The notes under the pieces: generated by a model
What the model was told of the DNA's origin: nothing
Seen by the model: the letters and a program-made list of their open reading frames with translations, nothing else
Databases searched by the model: none
In this document: in pieces, positions 49,001 through 61,000 of the stretch
Position numbering within the stretch: position 1 is the first letter of the stretch
How the letters are laid out: each line of letters opens with the position of its first letter
Position numbers and translations under genes: made by a program
DNA from: Pachyseris speciosa
Lineage: Eukaryota > Cnidaria > Anthozoa > Scleractinia > Pachyseridae
Length of the DNA stretch: 64,000 bases
Assembly (NCBI GenBank): GCA_016490735.1
Contig: JAEMWC010001104.1
Span: 86,001 to 150,000, forward strand
Direction: 5' to 3'

Positions 49001-52000
49001 CATCACGAAATTGCTCTGTTGTAAACCCTTACGGTACATTCTGTAGGGACCTTCTAGTTGATCACCGCGCACATGATTATTAAGTCCGACAAGAGCAGTC
49101 CTTAAAACATCCGCTAACAAACAGACAAGTTGAAAGGACTTGTGTTCTGTTGTGTATCTGTACAGCGTTCCTGGATAAATGGACAGCAATTATCCCAGTA
49201 CTAGTAAAAGTTGGCCTGCACGCCTAGGGAGCATATTGTGCGGTAATAATCCCAACGCGTTCGGTTATTGGAATAGTCGACTTTTTAAAGTCGGTCTCCC
49301 AGAAAGGCCATCTCGGCCTGTCAGCAAATGCTTTCGGTTTCTGTAGACAAAACCTGGCAATTGCCGCAGACGCACTATTCGTGATCGGCCAAGGCGCGAT
49401 CGATGGTATGGTACGCTCGGCTTCGGTTTCTTCTGTTTTTTTGTTTACCTTGAGCTATGCTGAAGTCAACTTCTTCTTCTGAGGACCTGCCGTTTTGTGG
49501 TTCAAACATAAACGGGTGTATTGCCACATTTAAAGAGATATCTAGCTCGAGAATCGAATCGTTCTCACTATCCATATCACTGTTAACATCTTCTCAAGCC
49601 AGTTCGCCTTGTCTAATGTGACGTCACAGCAAAGATGGCGGCTCACGGGGAAAAAATATCAATATTTTGTCCTCGATTACCGGTAAAGAAATTGATGACA
49701 GGTCAAATCAATGTTATTATCAGTTATTTCACCGTATGAATTTTCACTTTAGGTGAAAATTTTCTAGGTCCTTGTTTCCCTTTAATTATTTCACCAGGCA
49801 TTTCTTCAACATGTGAAGATGACCAACCATCTTACACAGGTATGGACTAGATAGGAGAGAGATGCAAGTATCTATCTTGTCATTAGAGTGAGAACAAGTA
49901 ATATCGCTAAGGGAAGTGTCTATCAAGGCCATGAAAGCTCATTCCAAGGATGTTCATGGCATAGAGTGACTTTCAGTTTGTTTGCAAACCAAAAGCTCAC
50001 CCAAATGTACAAGATGCATGTCCGGGCAAACACCCTTTGAAAACCTTAATATAATTTACGTATCATTCCATCTGAAGAGAGTTGGAGTGTGCTTTGCATT
50101 AGGCAGAGTAGGTGAAATTTAATCAAGGATAACAGCATACAATATGGAAAAAAACCCACCATCCTGTGTCCCTTGCAATCACAGATAAAGGAATTTCAAA
50201 AACAGCAGGGGAAGTTTAATGAATGTCAAAACAACCTGTTCTGTCCTAAGCTAGAATTTCAGACATTTCTGTAAGCCTCTGTCAGTAAGGAAACGTTATG
50301 TTAAGTTATTTTTGTATGTAGTCGCAGGCCCTTCTTCAACTGCTACAAGGCCAATTTCAAATGCTGCAGGCTCAGTTTCAAGTCCTGCAGGCCCACCCCC
50401 AAGTGGATGTGTCAGTGGTAAAGCCATTAAATCATTCTCTGCATATCGTAAATCAAAGGGACATCAGTGGAAACAGTGTGTGAGCAAGAAGTCAGTAAAA
50501 GAAGAAGAAGAAGTAGCAGTAGGAATTGGTCTAATGGAATTCAATGAAAAAGAATCAAGGCTAAAACCGGTTAGAGGGAAAAGAGTCATGCTCCGAATAT
50601 CTAACAGAGCCCCATATGAAGATGTCCGTATGCAGGCAGAGGCAAAGTTTAAAGTTTATCACAACAACTGTTACAAAGAGGGAGAGGAGTACCATTTACG
50701 ATATGAAAGTGGGAAGGAGCCCAGTTTCTACCTGGGACAACTGAGTTTGTTCACCCTGAAAAGATATAAAGAAGAGACTGGAAAAGATTACAAGTGCATC
50801 GTTCTGTACCTATGTACAAATGAGGACTTGAATGCAAATGAAAAATCCTGTTACTGACGAAGAAGAAAATCTGTTTGCAGAGGATGACAGTGCTGGCCGG
50901 CCAGAGAAGAAACTGAAGTTAACTCAAGTTGAAATTGATGCAATGCTGGCCAGGCAGCTCCAGTCAGAACTAGACAACAGTGAACATGTTGATGCCGACA
51001 ACCAGTCTTCTGAAGTTATTAGCGATCAAGACCTTCTCATCTGCAAGGCACCAAGCCAAGACACAGTGGAGAAATTTGACAGTTTCACAGCTCTAATATC
51101 GTTTTTGAAGATTAAAATCATGGAGAAAGATCAGTTCTTTTTTGTCGTGAGGAGGGGTTCTTCTCTGCAACGATACATAACAATTTGGCGGAGAGAGGCC
51201 AAGACAAAAACATCTGAAAATCAATTGCGAGTGCATTTTGCGGGCGAAGACGGTATTGACACTGGTGCCATGTCAAAGGAATTTCTGTCATCTGCTGTTC
51301 ACTATATCAGAAGTCAGGTTTTTCCAAATGGTGCACCAACAGACTCTATGCTGTATGCCCACAAAGGGTTCTTTTACACATGTGGCCAGATTTGCGCAGT
51401 CAGTATCGTACAAGGGGGGCCACCCCCTTGCCTATTTGTGCAGTGCATGAACGATATGTTGATCAACCCGGATGTAGATGTGAATCAACTCACTGCAGAT
51501 AAGAATCTTACCAAGCATGGGAAAGACTTCATTGAAAGAATTAACAGTGATCCCAACCAAGTGGAGGATGAAATACTCGAACATGGGTATACAGGAATCA
51601 TAAGTGCTGACCACGTTGAGGCTATAATTGGCACAGTAACATTGAGCACTGTAAGTAAGAGGCTTTTATACCTTAGAGAGTTCAAAAGAGGCCTGGACCT
51701 CTATGGTCTTCAAAGTGTACTTCACAACAGTGCGGAGCTGTGTAAAGAGCTCTTCCTAATAAACCGAGATGAAGTGGACGCTAATTATGTCGTTTCTCTC
51801 CTACACCCCGAATTCTCCGAGAAAGGCTCGTCGAAAAGACAAGTAGAAGAAATAGTTTTTGACCACCTTCATGACTTCATTCTACACGTTGGAGATACTT
51901 AAGTAATTGGATACAGTGAGGAGCGTGCTTATGATCATGCAGACACCGGGGTTGCAGCAGGTGAAGAGTGTAAATCTGAAGAAAGTTCCAAAGTTCAATC

Positions 52001-55000
52001 TGCCGACATAAGTCCCTTAGGCCTGTTAGGATAGTTAACCGGACAAAGGCATCGGCCTATTGATGGACAAAAGTTGCTTATCTCAATCCCAATCACACGC
52101 TTTGTTTTAGCGTTGTTGGAGCGTGTGCAAGAAACCTCACTTTGCCAGTGGCCCACATGCGAGAGCAGGAGTTCAAAAGGGTTATGCTGCTTGCGTTTTG
52201 CAAGGGACAGGCATTTGGTCTCAGATAACTTTTCTACCTGATCTGTATGGAATCTTTGATAACTTCCACAGCTTTTGTGTTACAAGGAAGGATACCCACT
52301 GACTTGTTGTGCTGGTATTTCCTTGTTTTTGGCGCTTTGAACTAGAAAATTACTTATGTTAGAAACACCTTGAGAGCAATCCATGTTGGAGTTTATGTTT
52401 GTTTAGGGATTGAATTTTACAGTTTTAAACTCTGTTCATTCAGCTTTCTTCTTTAACTGAGAGCGTAACAGCCATAATAATAAGTTGTAAGATTTTGGCA
52501 TGTTTGATAAAGCTGATATTCCAGTTTCATCTCTGCATATATTTACTGTGTTTGTAGTAAATGAAATTATTTTACTGCAGAGGGGTGTAGTTTTGCAAAA
52601 GTGTTTTTAGCATTTCAATACGAGTACCACTGTTACGCTTTACATGTATAAGTCCCACTTAGCTTTGCTTTTTGCCCAGCTATTTAATTAGCGTGACCCT
52701 TGGATTGCACTAAGTTCTGCCTTCATATGTTATGGCAATGGTTTCATAGTGTGAAAAGGTGTGCATAAGAAACTGTAGATTGGGATTAAGAGCCTGCAGT
52801 GGAAAGTTTGGCAAAATATTAACTATAGCTGCAACAAAATAAGAACTACTGCATCCAGACATATGGATCATGAAAAATTGTAAACCTCACTCACTTTGCA
52901 AAGCTTAAATTTGAAGTTTACCGGTAGATAAGACTAACAAACTGTCAGGGACTAATTGATGAATGCATATAGGCCTGAAGATCAGTGCTTTATTTGTATT
53001 ACAAACAGTACACAGTTCAGCACTGCTGACCCTGTAAAAAAATTAGAACCAACTCAACAATGTAAACCTGGTCTCTCGCTAGATATCCCAAATGTAACAA
53101 CCATTTCTGCCTGCCTGGGAAAACAGGAGTTCTTGTGTGGTGTTCTAATGTGCTAGTCATTTGGAACTACACAGAGCCATTCAAGATATGCTAATCGTTT
53201 CCCCTACCATGAAAGATCTACCCAGTGTAACCATTTGCAGCTATACAAATTAGTTTTTGAAATAACTCGAGTGCATCTTGCCAATTTGTGGGTTTTGATG
53301 CCCCTAGACTGTCCTTGACATATTCAAAGTATTCCAGATGGACATTGTTCTCTGTTTCACAGATGCACTGTTGCGAAACTTCATCGACCTCTGCCATGGG
53401 TACCTTTTAAAGCAGATCTGTTGCACCTCCATGGTACTCTGGTAGGAAAAACAATGAGTCTGGCCTTCGAGGCACAGTGTCATGCCTGGATTTCCTTATG
53501 CAATGAGTGTTCCAGTGCTCTTTAACATGATTGCACTCTTTCTACAATACAAAAGAGAAGCAGTACCAAAGACACTCTGTGTGGATTTCAGATGTTGTAT
53601 CAATTACAACCTGGGTTTCTCAGTCTTCAAAAAAACTTCTCCACCATAATGTCCGATTCTTGCAAAAGAAACTCCACCATCCTTCAATTCTTTGATTTCT
53701 TGGAGAAGGCACATACCTGTGAGCATCATCATTTTCTCTGAGATAACACTGCATGGAGGCAACTAAGCCATTCTCAGTACCCAGATCTGTAACCAGTTCA
53801 ATTGGGACACCTCCTAATTCAGCAACAGTGTCTAAAAAATACCTTGCTGGATTCCCTGGCAAATTATTTAAGCGTGCAACTTTAAGCCACAGTATGCGTA
53901 GGCTAAAGCCATCGTTGCATCCATGTATTGGGAACCCCCATGGCTTTAATTTGTCATATCCATCTAGATGCTACGAATAATTTGGTCCTGGATTGCGGTA
54001 AACTCTTCTCCTTAGGCGGTGCTCTTTACGGGCTACAACACCCTCTGGATCTATTTCTTGAAGCAATTGTTGTATAATTATTCTAGGTACTCTGATGCCT
54101 TCTAGTTGAAGAGTATGCCAAACAGATCGGTACCCTCCAGCTGATAATGGGCCACTAACTATTTCTTCTACACGTTTCCGAACCTCATCTTCCGGGTGCT
54201 GTATACCCTGGTTCCGTCTAGAAAGCCCATACTGCTGTAGTTTTCTCAACAGGGTACTATAGCTGATGTTGTAATTATGATTCTTAGAATAAAGAGGATT
54301 ATTTCTTGATACTCAAAGCCCCTATTGAAATAGTACTTGATAACTGCCTCTTCATCAAACTCCACTTCACTGTCTGTATCTGAGTCATCCTCTCTCAGAC
54401 CTGTGGAGATACGAAAAAAATAGCTCAATGTCCTCCAGAGCTGCGTCTCTTCAAGAACATGTTTGAACTAGGCAGTCCAAGAGTACGTCTTTTCACAGTG
54501 ACATCAAACGGGAAACAAAAATCCACCATGCGTCCCAAACTTTCGAAGCCAGCTTATTTGAAATGCTCACCTTTTCCACAGTTTGAGCAAAAATTGTCCC
54601 CTTCTGCAAGATGTTTTCCGCAATTGGAGCAAAACATTCCTCGTGCTTCGGTTTCAAGATGGCGGACTGCATGTCCTGGCAACTCGACCCAATCCCCCAC
54701 TATTTTTCTTTTCGCCGTGAGGTTTTTCCTCTTGCCGTGAGGTTTTTTCTTTTGCCGTGAGTCTTTTTCTTTTTGCCGTGAGGTTTTTTCTTTTGCCGTG
54801 AGGTTTTTTTAATTTGCCGTGACGTTTTTTAATTCGCCGCGAGTGTTTTCTTTTTACCGTGGGTCTTTTTATTTCGCCGTGACAGTTGCGGGCCACCGTA
54901 CATTATTGTCACTTCATCCGTTTCACTGCTGTCAGCGCTTGCCCTGTTGTCATCAGTTGTGTCAATGTCTTGGCATTTCTCAGTGTTGGTTGGCCAGCTC

Positions 55001-58000
55001 TGAGAGGACTCGTCTGCTGCCAGCAATGCCTTTACTTTCTCACTCTTGCTGCTCTTGAAATGCTACTTCAGCGCGTGGTGACCGTGGTGGGTTAAGTATT
55101 TGTTTAGTTCTGGAACACGTAGCTTTTTGAGGTTGGTTACATCTTCACACTGCCCAGTCCAAGGATAATCCTCATATGAGTTAGCTTTTGCCTCCCTACT
55201 TTCCTTCGCCTTTTCTTCTTAAATTCCAGCACTTCAAGACGCTGAAGATGATCCCCCACAAACGTTGATTTGAAAATAAACTTATATGCAAATAGAGCAA
55301 CGCTCGTTGGGTCGGGTAAAACCAGCCTGCCACTTCCTTGCTCTTTCTTCGCTTGGATCCTTGGCTGCCAGTCATCTTCACAGAAATATCATGTACAAAA
55401 CCGACTTTCTTAGAGTACAACAATTTATAAGGGAGAAATATTCAACAAAGAGTCAGTTCTCGACATGAGAGCCCACTTCAAACCAACAGAGACACTTCAG
55501 TACACGTTCTTCACAACCTGTCACCCAGCGGGAGTAAAGAAAGGCTTTGTCAAAGGCGAAGTTCTAAGACTCCTAAGAACAAATTCTTCAAAAGAAAAAT
55601 ATGAGGGAAACATTAACAAATTTAAAACATCTAATGGAGAGAGGCGAGGACTTTTATTAACAACACACTCTCTGATGTTAAATTTGAAGGAAGACAACAG
55701 GCTCTCCTCCAACAAAACAACACAAAGAAACGAATCTTGCCCTTCATAACGCAATACCACCCAGGAGTTAAAAACCTCAAAGAAATCCTAACAAAGAAGT
55801 GGTGCCAAATACTACAATAACCATTGTTAAACGGGATTTTCAAGGAACCGCCACATAGAACTTGGGGCGTTCACTCAAAGACATACTCGTGAGAGCAAAA
55901 TTATAACAAAGCCAATAAAAGCAGATCATATATACCGGAGCCGTCTAAGCCTGCCAACCACACAAGATAAAAACTTAAATGGCTTACTTCCAGAATACCT
56001 TAACAATATTATAACAAAGGCGATAAAACTAGATCACGTATTCCAGAGTCGTGTAGGCCTGTCAACCACACAACGAAACCTAAAAAAACTAACAATCTTA
56101 GTTTAAAGTTAGAAGTAGCTACAAATATTTTTTGTAATCAAACGTTATTTAAAGTACAAGGAAAGTTTGTAATAAGTGTGTATTCTGTCTACTATGTTTG
56201 TTCTATAGCAATTTTTTTTTAAATATTAGCACATTATGCCATTTCAAAGTTTTGCTAAAATATTTCACGTGACCCTCCCTCCTTTCCCTTATTTTTTGGG
56301 ATGCCCCCGCCCCCTCAAAAGCCTTTTTTTTCGCATGCTCCCCCCCCCAAAAATCCCACCAGCCCCCTCATAAAAAATGAACGAACCTTAAATATCCGAA
56401 CAAATCCCAAAGGATTGGCGCTATATAATTTGGAACAACCAGGACATACGAGTAAACAATAAGCCAGTTTTCTATGAAAAGTATGTTACATTCGGAATCC
56501 ATCGCGTTAACGACCTTCTTTTAGATCTTGATAACGTTCAATCTTTTGACAGAGCGGCAAGAAACATCGTCAGAAACAATATTTTAATGTGAACCGGCCT
56601 GCGCCACTCTGTACCATCAGACCTGAGGCACAGAAACTACCACTCTATGATAACAAATCCCTCTTTTAAATATTCTAATTGTGTGTTTGATGTAACTAAG
56701 AAGAAATCGAAAGAATATTACACGCTCCTAGTGAGTACCAAAGCTCAATTATCTAATCATGCTGCAAACTTAAAACATGACTTCAACTTTACAGATAATC
56801 AACTCATACAAGTTTACAGTCTTCCACACACTGTCACTTTCGAACCTTACCTGAGCTTTTCAGTACAAGGTTTCGAATTCCATTTTGTATACGAATGCAA
56901 AATTATTTAAGATAGGCTTTATTGAGGATGATAAATGTACTTTCTGTAAACAAGAAGCCGAAACCATCTACCATCTGATGTTTCACTGTTTTTACTCAAA
57001 AACAATTTTGGAGGCATTTTGAATCCTACTTCTATTCAATAACAAATCGGCAGGTTCACCTGAATCTCAGAGATGTGATGTTTGGTATCATCACTTCAAA
57101 CTGTATCTTGCTCAATTACTTGTTAATCATAGGAAAACTGTACCTTTGGGATGGCAGAAGGAACAAAGTTCACCCTAGCATACATGGCTTTCAAACAAAA
57201 GTAAATAACAAATATGAAATAGAAAAATATATATGCGCTAGAGACAATAAAATGACAGAATTTTATAGTAAATGGACAATAGCATCCTGTTTAAGTCAAT
57301 TATAATTTATGCAAAATCTTTAGAATGTATGTGTACTTATGGGTCATTATTTTATGTATAAGTTAAGGATGTCTATGTATATATGTACGTATGCAGTAAA
57401 TAGAAAACGTCAATGTATATATAATCGCAGATTATAATTGTAAAGTCTATTTATTGTAGGTAAACTGTTCGTATCTAAATGTAGCCTTTCACTGTACGTT
57501 GTATGTTGATAATTAACCCATGGCACCCGTGCCGGCCAAAACCGGCCGTAAAAAACTCCCATGCTTCAAAACATTGCAACTTTCTCAATCGCACGAATAT
57601 TGCCTTAACTGTTAGTTGTGAGCACGAAATGGAATGCCCTTTAAATTTGGATATTCAATAAATGCAAGAAACGTAGCGATTTTTAACAAATATGGCCTTT
57701 TGAGTTTGGACAAGAACGAAACTGGCCGTTTTTAACGTCAAAGAGAAACAACAAAAATGCCCCTTTTTGCCTTCATGTTTTTTAGGGAAATCATCGTCGA
57801 AAAACCAAAATTCAACCATCATAACGAAATTCAGTCCTTTTTCTAGCTTAGAAATGACTTTTTTTGTTCATATTCTTCTCCCGAGCGTAGATACAGCCTT
57901 TTGTTCCAGTGCATTCGGGCCTTCCCGACATTTTCAACATCTTGAGCGCATTGCATGCTGGGAACTAACGAGAATTTTTGACAGCGCCCGTTCCTTCCCC

Positions 58001-61000
58001 CAATTCTTTCACACAGCCACTCCGACCTACCGCCAAAATTTCCTGCTCGTAGTCATCTTCAATACACAGAAATTCCAAAATATGTGGCGGTAGGTCGAGA
58101 AATTCATCAATAGTCGAGTCCCAAAGGTACTAAGTGTTCGACCGGCCAAATTCCCAGTTCGTCGAGTAACAAGCCAAATTCAACAACGAAGTACATCACC
58201 TTGCTCGATTCTTTGAGAAAGTGGACTCTTAGCTACCGTCACGCTTAATGATGCTCATCAGGCAGCCGCTAAAGATGAAAAATGGCTGTAAATTTAGCAG
58301 AAATCGCAAGCAAACCGAACTTGGGCCATTGTTGTCGCTTCACGGATAAAAAATGGCTACGTCAAAATGACGTTTTCAGAAACCTTGAGCCTCCAGTGGC
58401 TTAGGACAGCACCACTTTTCCCTGGTAGTTCAAATAAAGAGTCACGAATTGCTATTCATCGTTTATAGGTGGAAAATCACTCCGAAAATGTAAAAACCTG
58501 CGGTAGTCAATGGGTTAATAAAGTGTATATTCCAAAAAAAAATTCCCAAAATTTCACAAATTTAGTTTTTGTGACGTCATCACTTAAGTACTCTATAACA
58601 CACAAACCAAACAAAAAAACAAGCAAACATTTACCTCCTGGATTTGTCCGTTGTTCTACCCACTCGGAGTATGGCCCAAGCCCGCCGCTTGACTGACAAG
58701 CCACAAGTATCCGATAATAGCGAAAAGGTTCTAAGTCAGGGATTGTATGAACGCGCCCCTTGACGTTGTTAATGTTCTTCTTGTTCGGTTGATCTCTATC
58801 GTAGTACATGACGTAATAACCCTCGATGATGCCATTCGGCTCAAGTGGCGGGTCCCAAGATAAGGTAATCGCTACTGAGGTGGCGCCCTTTATCACGATA
58901 TTCCTTGGTGGATCTTTAGGTTCTATAAAAGGAATAGGACATAACAAGAGTGTCGATTAATTGCACGGGAGAGTACTTATGGGCCATAGTATTGTTACGT
59001 CGACTTCACAGCTTCCATTATTAACAACTTGCTGACACACCGTCGTCATAATCGTATCTCTTTCTCTCTGCTACGAAGCAACACTGTTGAATTTCGATTA
59101 ACATGTTCGAGGCTACGCGCATAACAAACTCGTACCTCGAGTCTTGTTCCCTCACTGCGCACGCCTGAACAAACGAGCGACTATCAAACAACACAAACAA
59201 CCGGAAGTAAATCTCGTGGTTTGGATGGCACTGAGAAGAAAATAAATATAAGATAACTTGGAATTGCAGCCAAATTCTAGGTATCACGCTGCGCGTTTTG
59301 CAAACTTCGAAGGATTTTGGCTTTTTCTGTTCCGTCAATCATCTGATTGGGGGCGGGGTAATGCAAATACCCCAATCAGAACGCGTTGCGTTGTGATTTG
59401 CATAACCCCGCCCCAACTCAGGTGATTGGCGGAACAGAATTTATACCCATTTCTTCTTCCGAAAACGCGCAGAGCGATACAACGAATTTGGCAGTAAAAA
59501 AAAACGGCTTTATAAAAATTTTTTTTAGGTTCATACACGTTCAAATAACGTCCGACCAAATCCTAGGAATTGAAGTTCCTAACACACTACTAAATAGCTG
59601 TTAACGCATTACAGACTGCATTGCCTTTCGTCATCCAGACACAAGTACGAAATGAACGCATTTAAACGCATAATAATCTGCGATCGAAAGAAAAGGAAGG
59701 AACAATGATCATTTCAAAAGAAATTAAAATTTAGAAAAGAGAAATTCACGCTTTCAGGACTGAATTACAATGAAAGTCAAAGGGTAAACACAGCATGATC
59801 CTGCAAAAAAAAAACCTTAAAGAACGTTGCACTGTCCACCACACTTGATGCAGGTCACTTATTTTGATGATCACTGATGGCGCTCCAGTCCATCGGTCAG
59901 TCTGTAAGTCAGATAGCCCGTCAATCCATGGGTAGTCAGTCAGTCCGTCATGAAGTCAATCAGTTCGTCCGTTCGTCTATCGGACCGTCAGCCAGCCAGC
60001 CAGCCAGCCAGTCCGTCCATACACCCAACAGTCAGTCAGCCAGTCCGTTGGTCAATCAGTGGGTCCACCAATGATTTAAGTGATCGAACATTCAATAGGA
60101 CATTAAGCCAGTGATGTTGACCTTACTATAGCTGTTCTTTTTCCAGTTGTTAGTGAACGTTAAACTAAACAGGGTCACGTTGGATCTTGAATAATATTTA
60201 GGTAAACATAGTGTTACATGCGTACCTCCTTCTGCCGTCCTAGAGACATAAGTGGCGGCTGGACCAACTCCCACTGAAGTACTGGCATTCAGAGAAATTC
60301 TATACTCTGTATAAGGCTCTGTAGAGAAAAAGGAAGCAGATAAAATATTACAACCCGAACGACCAGCAAAGGTTCTATGGTGGCTTCACGAAAAATTAAT
60401 ATCCGAATTTTCCCAACTTATTTTTAATTTATTTTGTTCGTGGAATGTTGCTATTGACTTTGATCTGCCGTCTCAAAGCAGAAATGATCATTCCACATAA
60501 ATGACCGCAGTAAACCTCACCTACAGAGACAGATGGCTACGTTACGAAATTATTTTCCACGAGTCCATCCATTTGCAAGAGTTTGACGTTTCAACAGCGT
60601 GGCTTGACTTAAACCTCACTCGTGATTGACATTACTTTCATACGGCAAATTCAACGTTTGGAGGTTCTGCTCCATTTCAATCAAATCCGATTTGATTGAA
60701 ATGTACTTCTACGGTGGCACCGTAGAAGTACATTTTCTTAAGCCGGAATGATCACTGGCCATCGCAAAAGACTGGGACGCTTCTGGAGAACAGATATACT
60801 AACTCGTTTTCCAAATAATGCAAGCCTCTGGTGGACTGTTCTGGGAGACTCAGCAAACATACGAAATTCTCGTTCGCTTGGAACATACCTATTTTTGAAA
60901 AACTCTTATTTTTTCCCTTTTCCCCATAATTTCTCCGGTAACCAATATATTTTTAACATACTCACTTAGCTTCGGGATTTCGTGTGAACGCCTCGCTCCA

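Larger units (their letters stand above)
45923..54900. mobile_element. 9-kb DNA transposon with shared zinc-ribbon exon in its TIRs (IS3EU-like)
   Basis: Termini TACGGTGGCCC ... GGGCCACCGTA, flanked by the 6-bp duplication CATTAT (45917-45922 and 54901-54906). Inwards each TIR has ACAACTGTCACGGC-like sequence, a CACGGCAAAAAGAAA minisatellite (about 610 bp on the left, 170 bp on the right), a short promoter-like stretch with TGCAGTCCGCCATCTTGAA, and a 67-nt zinc-ribbon exon. The left exon leads to a HECT-like gene (plus), the right to a DDE integrase-type transposase (minus); the two genes converge. Integrase-type transposase plus 6-bp duplication suits the IS3EU superfamily, a family assignment made from memory. 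Splitting the host SAP frame proves insertion: removing the element and one CATTAT restores reading. Confidence 0.85.
45565..56388 (-). mobile_element. SAP-type TIR element, left end eroded, filled with nested insertions
   Basis: The right end at 56350-56388 (CCCACCAGCCCCCTCATAAAAAATG) matches the TIR of the 12305-13910 element. The left part (45570-45660: GGTAATTTTTTCGG, GACCCCCCC) matches that element's subterminal block in inverse order, but the last 60-70 bases are missing. Its SAP gene (minus strand, 55190 to 54907, resuming at 45922) is split by the 9-kb transposon. A Penelope-like fragment (55250-56110) also lies inside. It occupies exactly the space between the two copies of the duplicated FN3 exon block. 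Confidence 0.65.
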
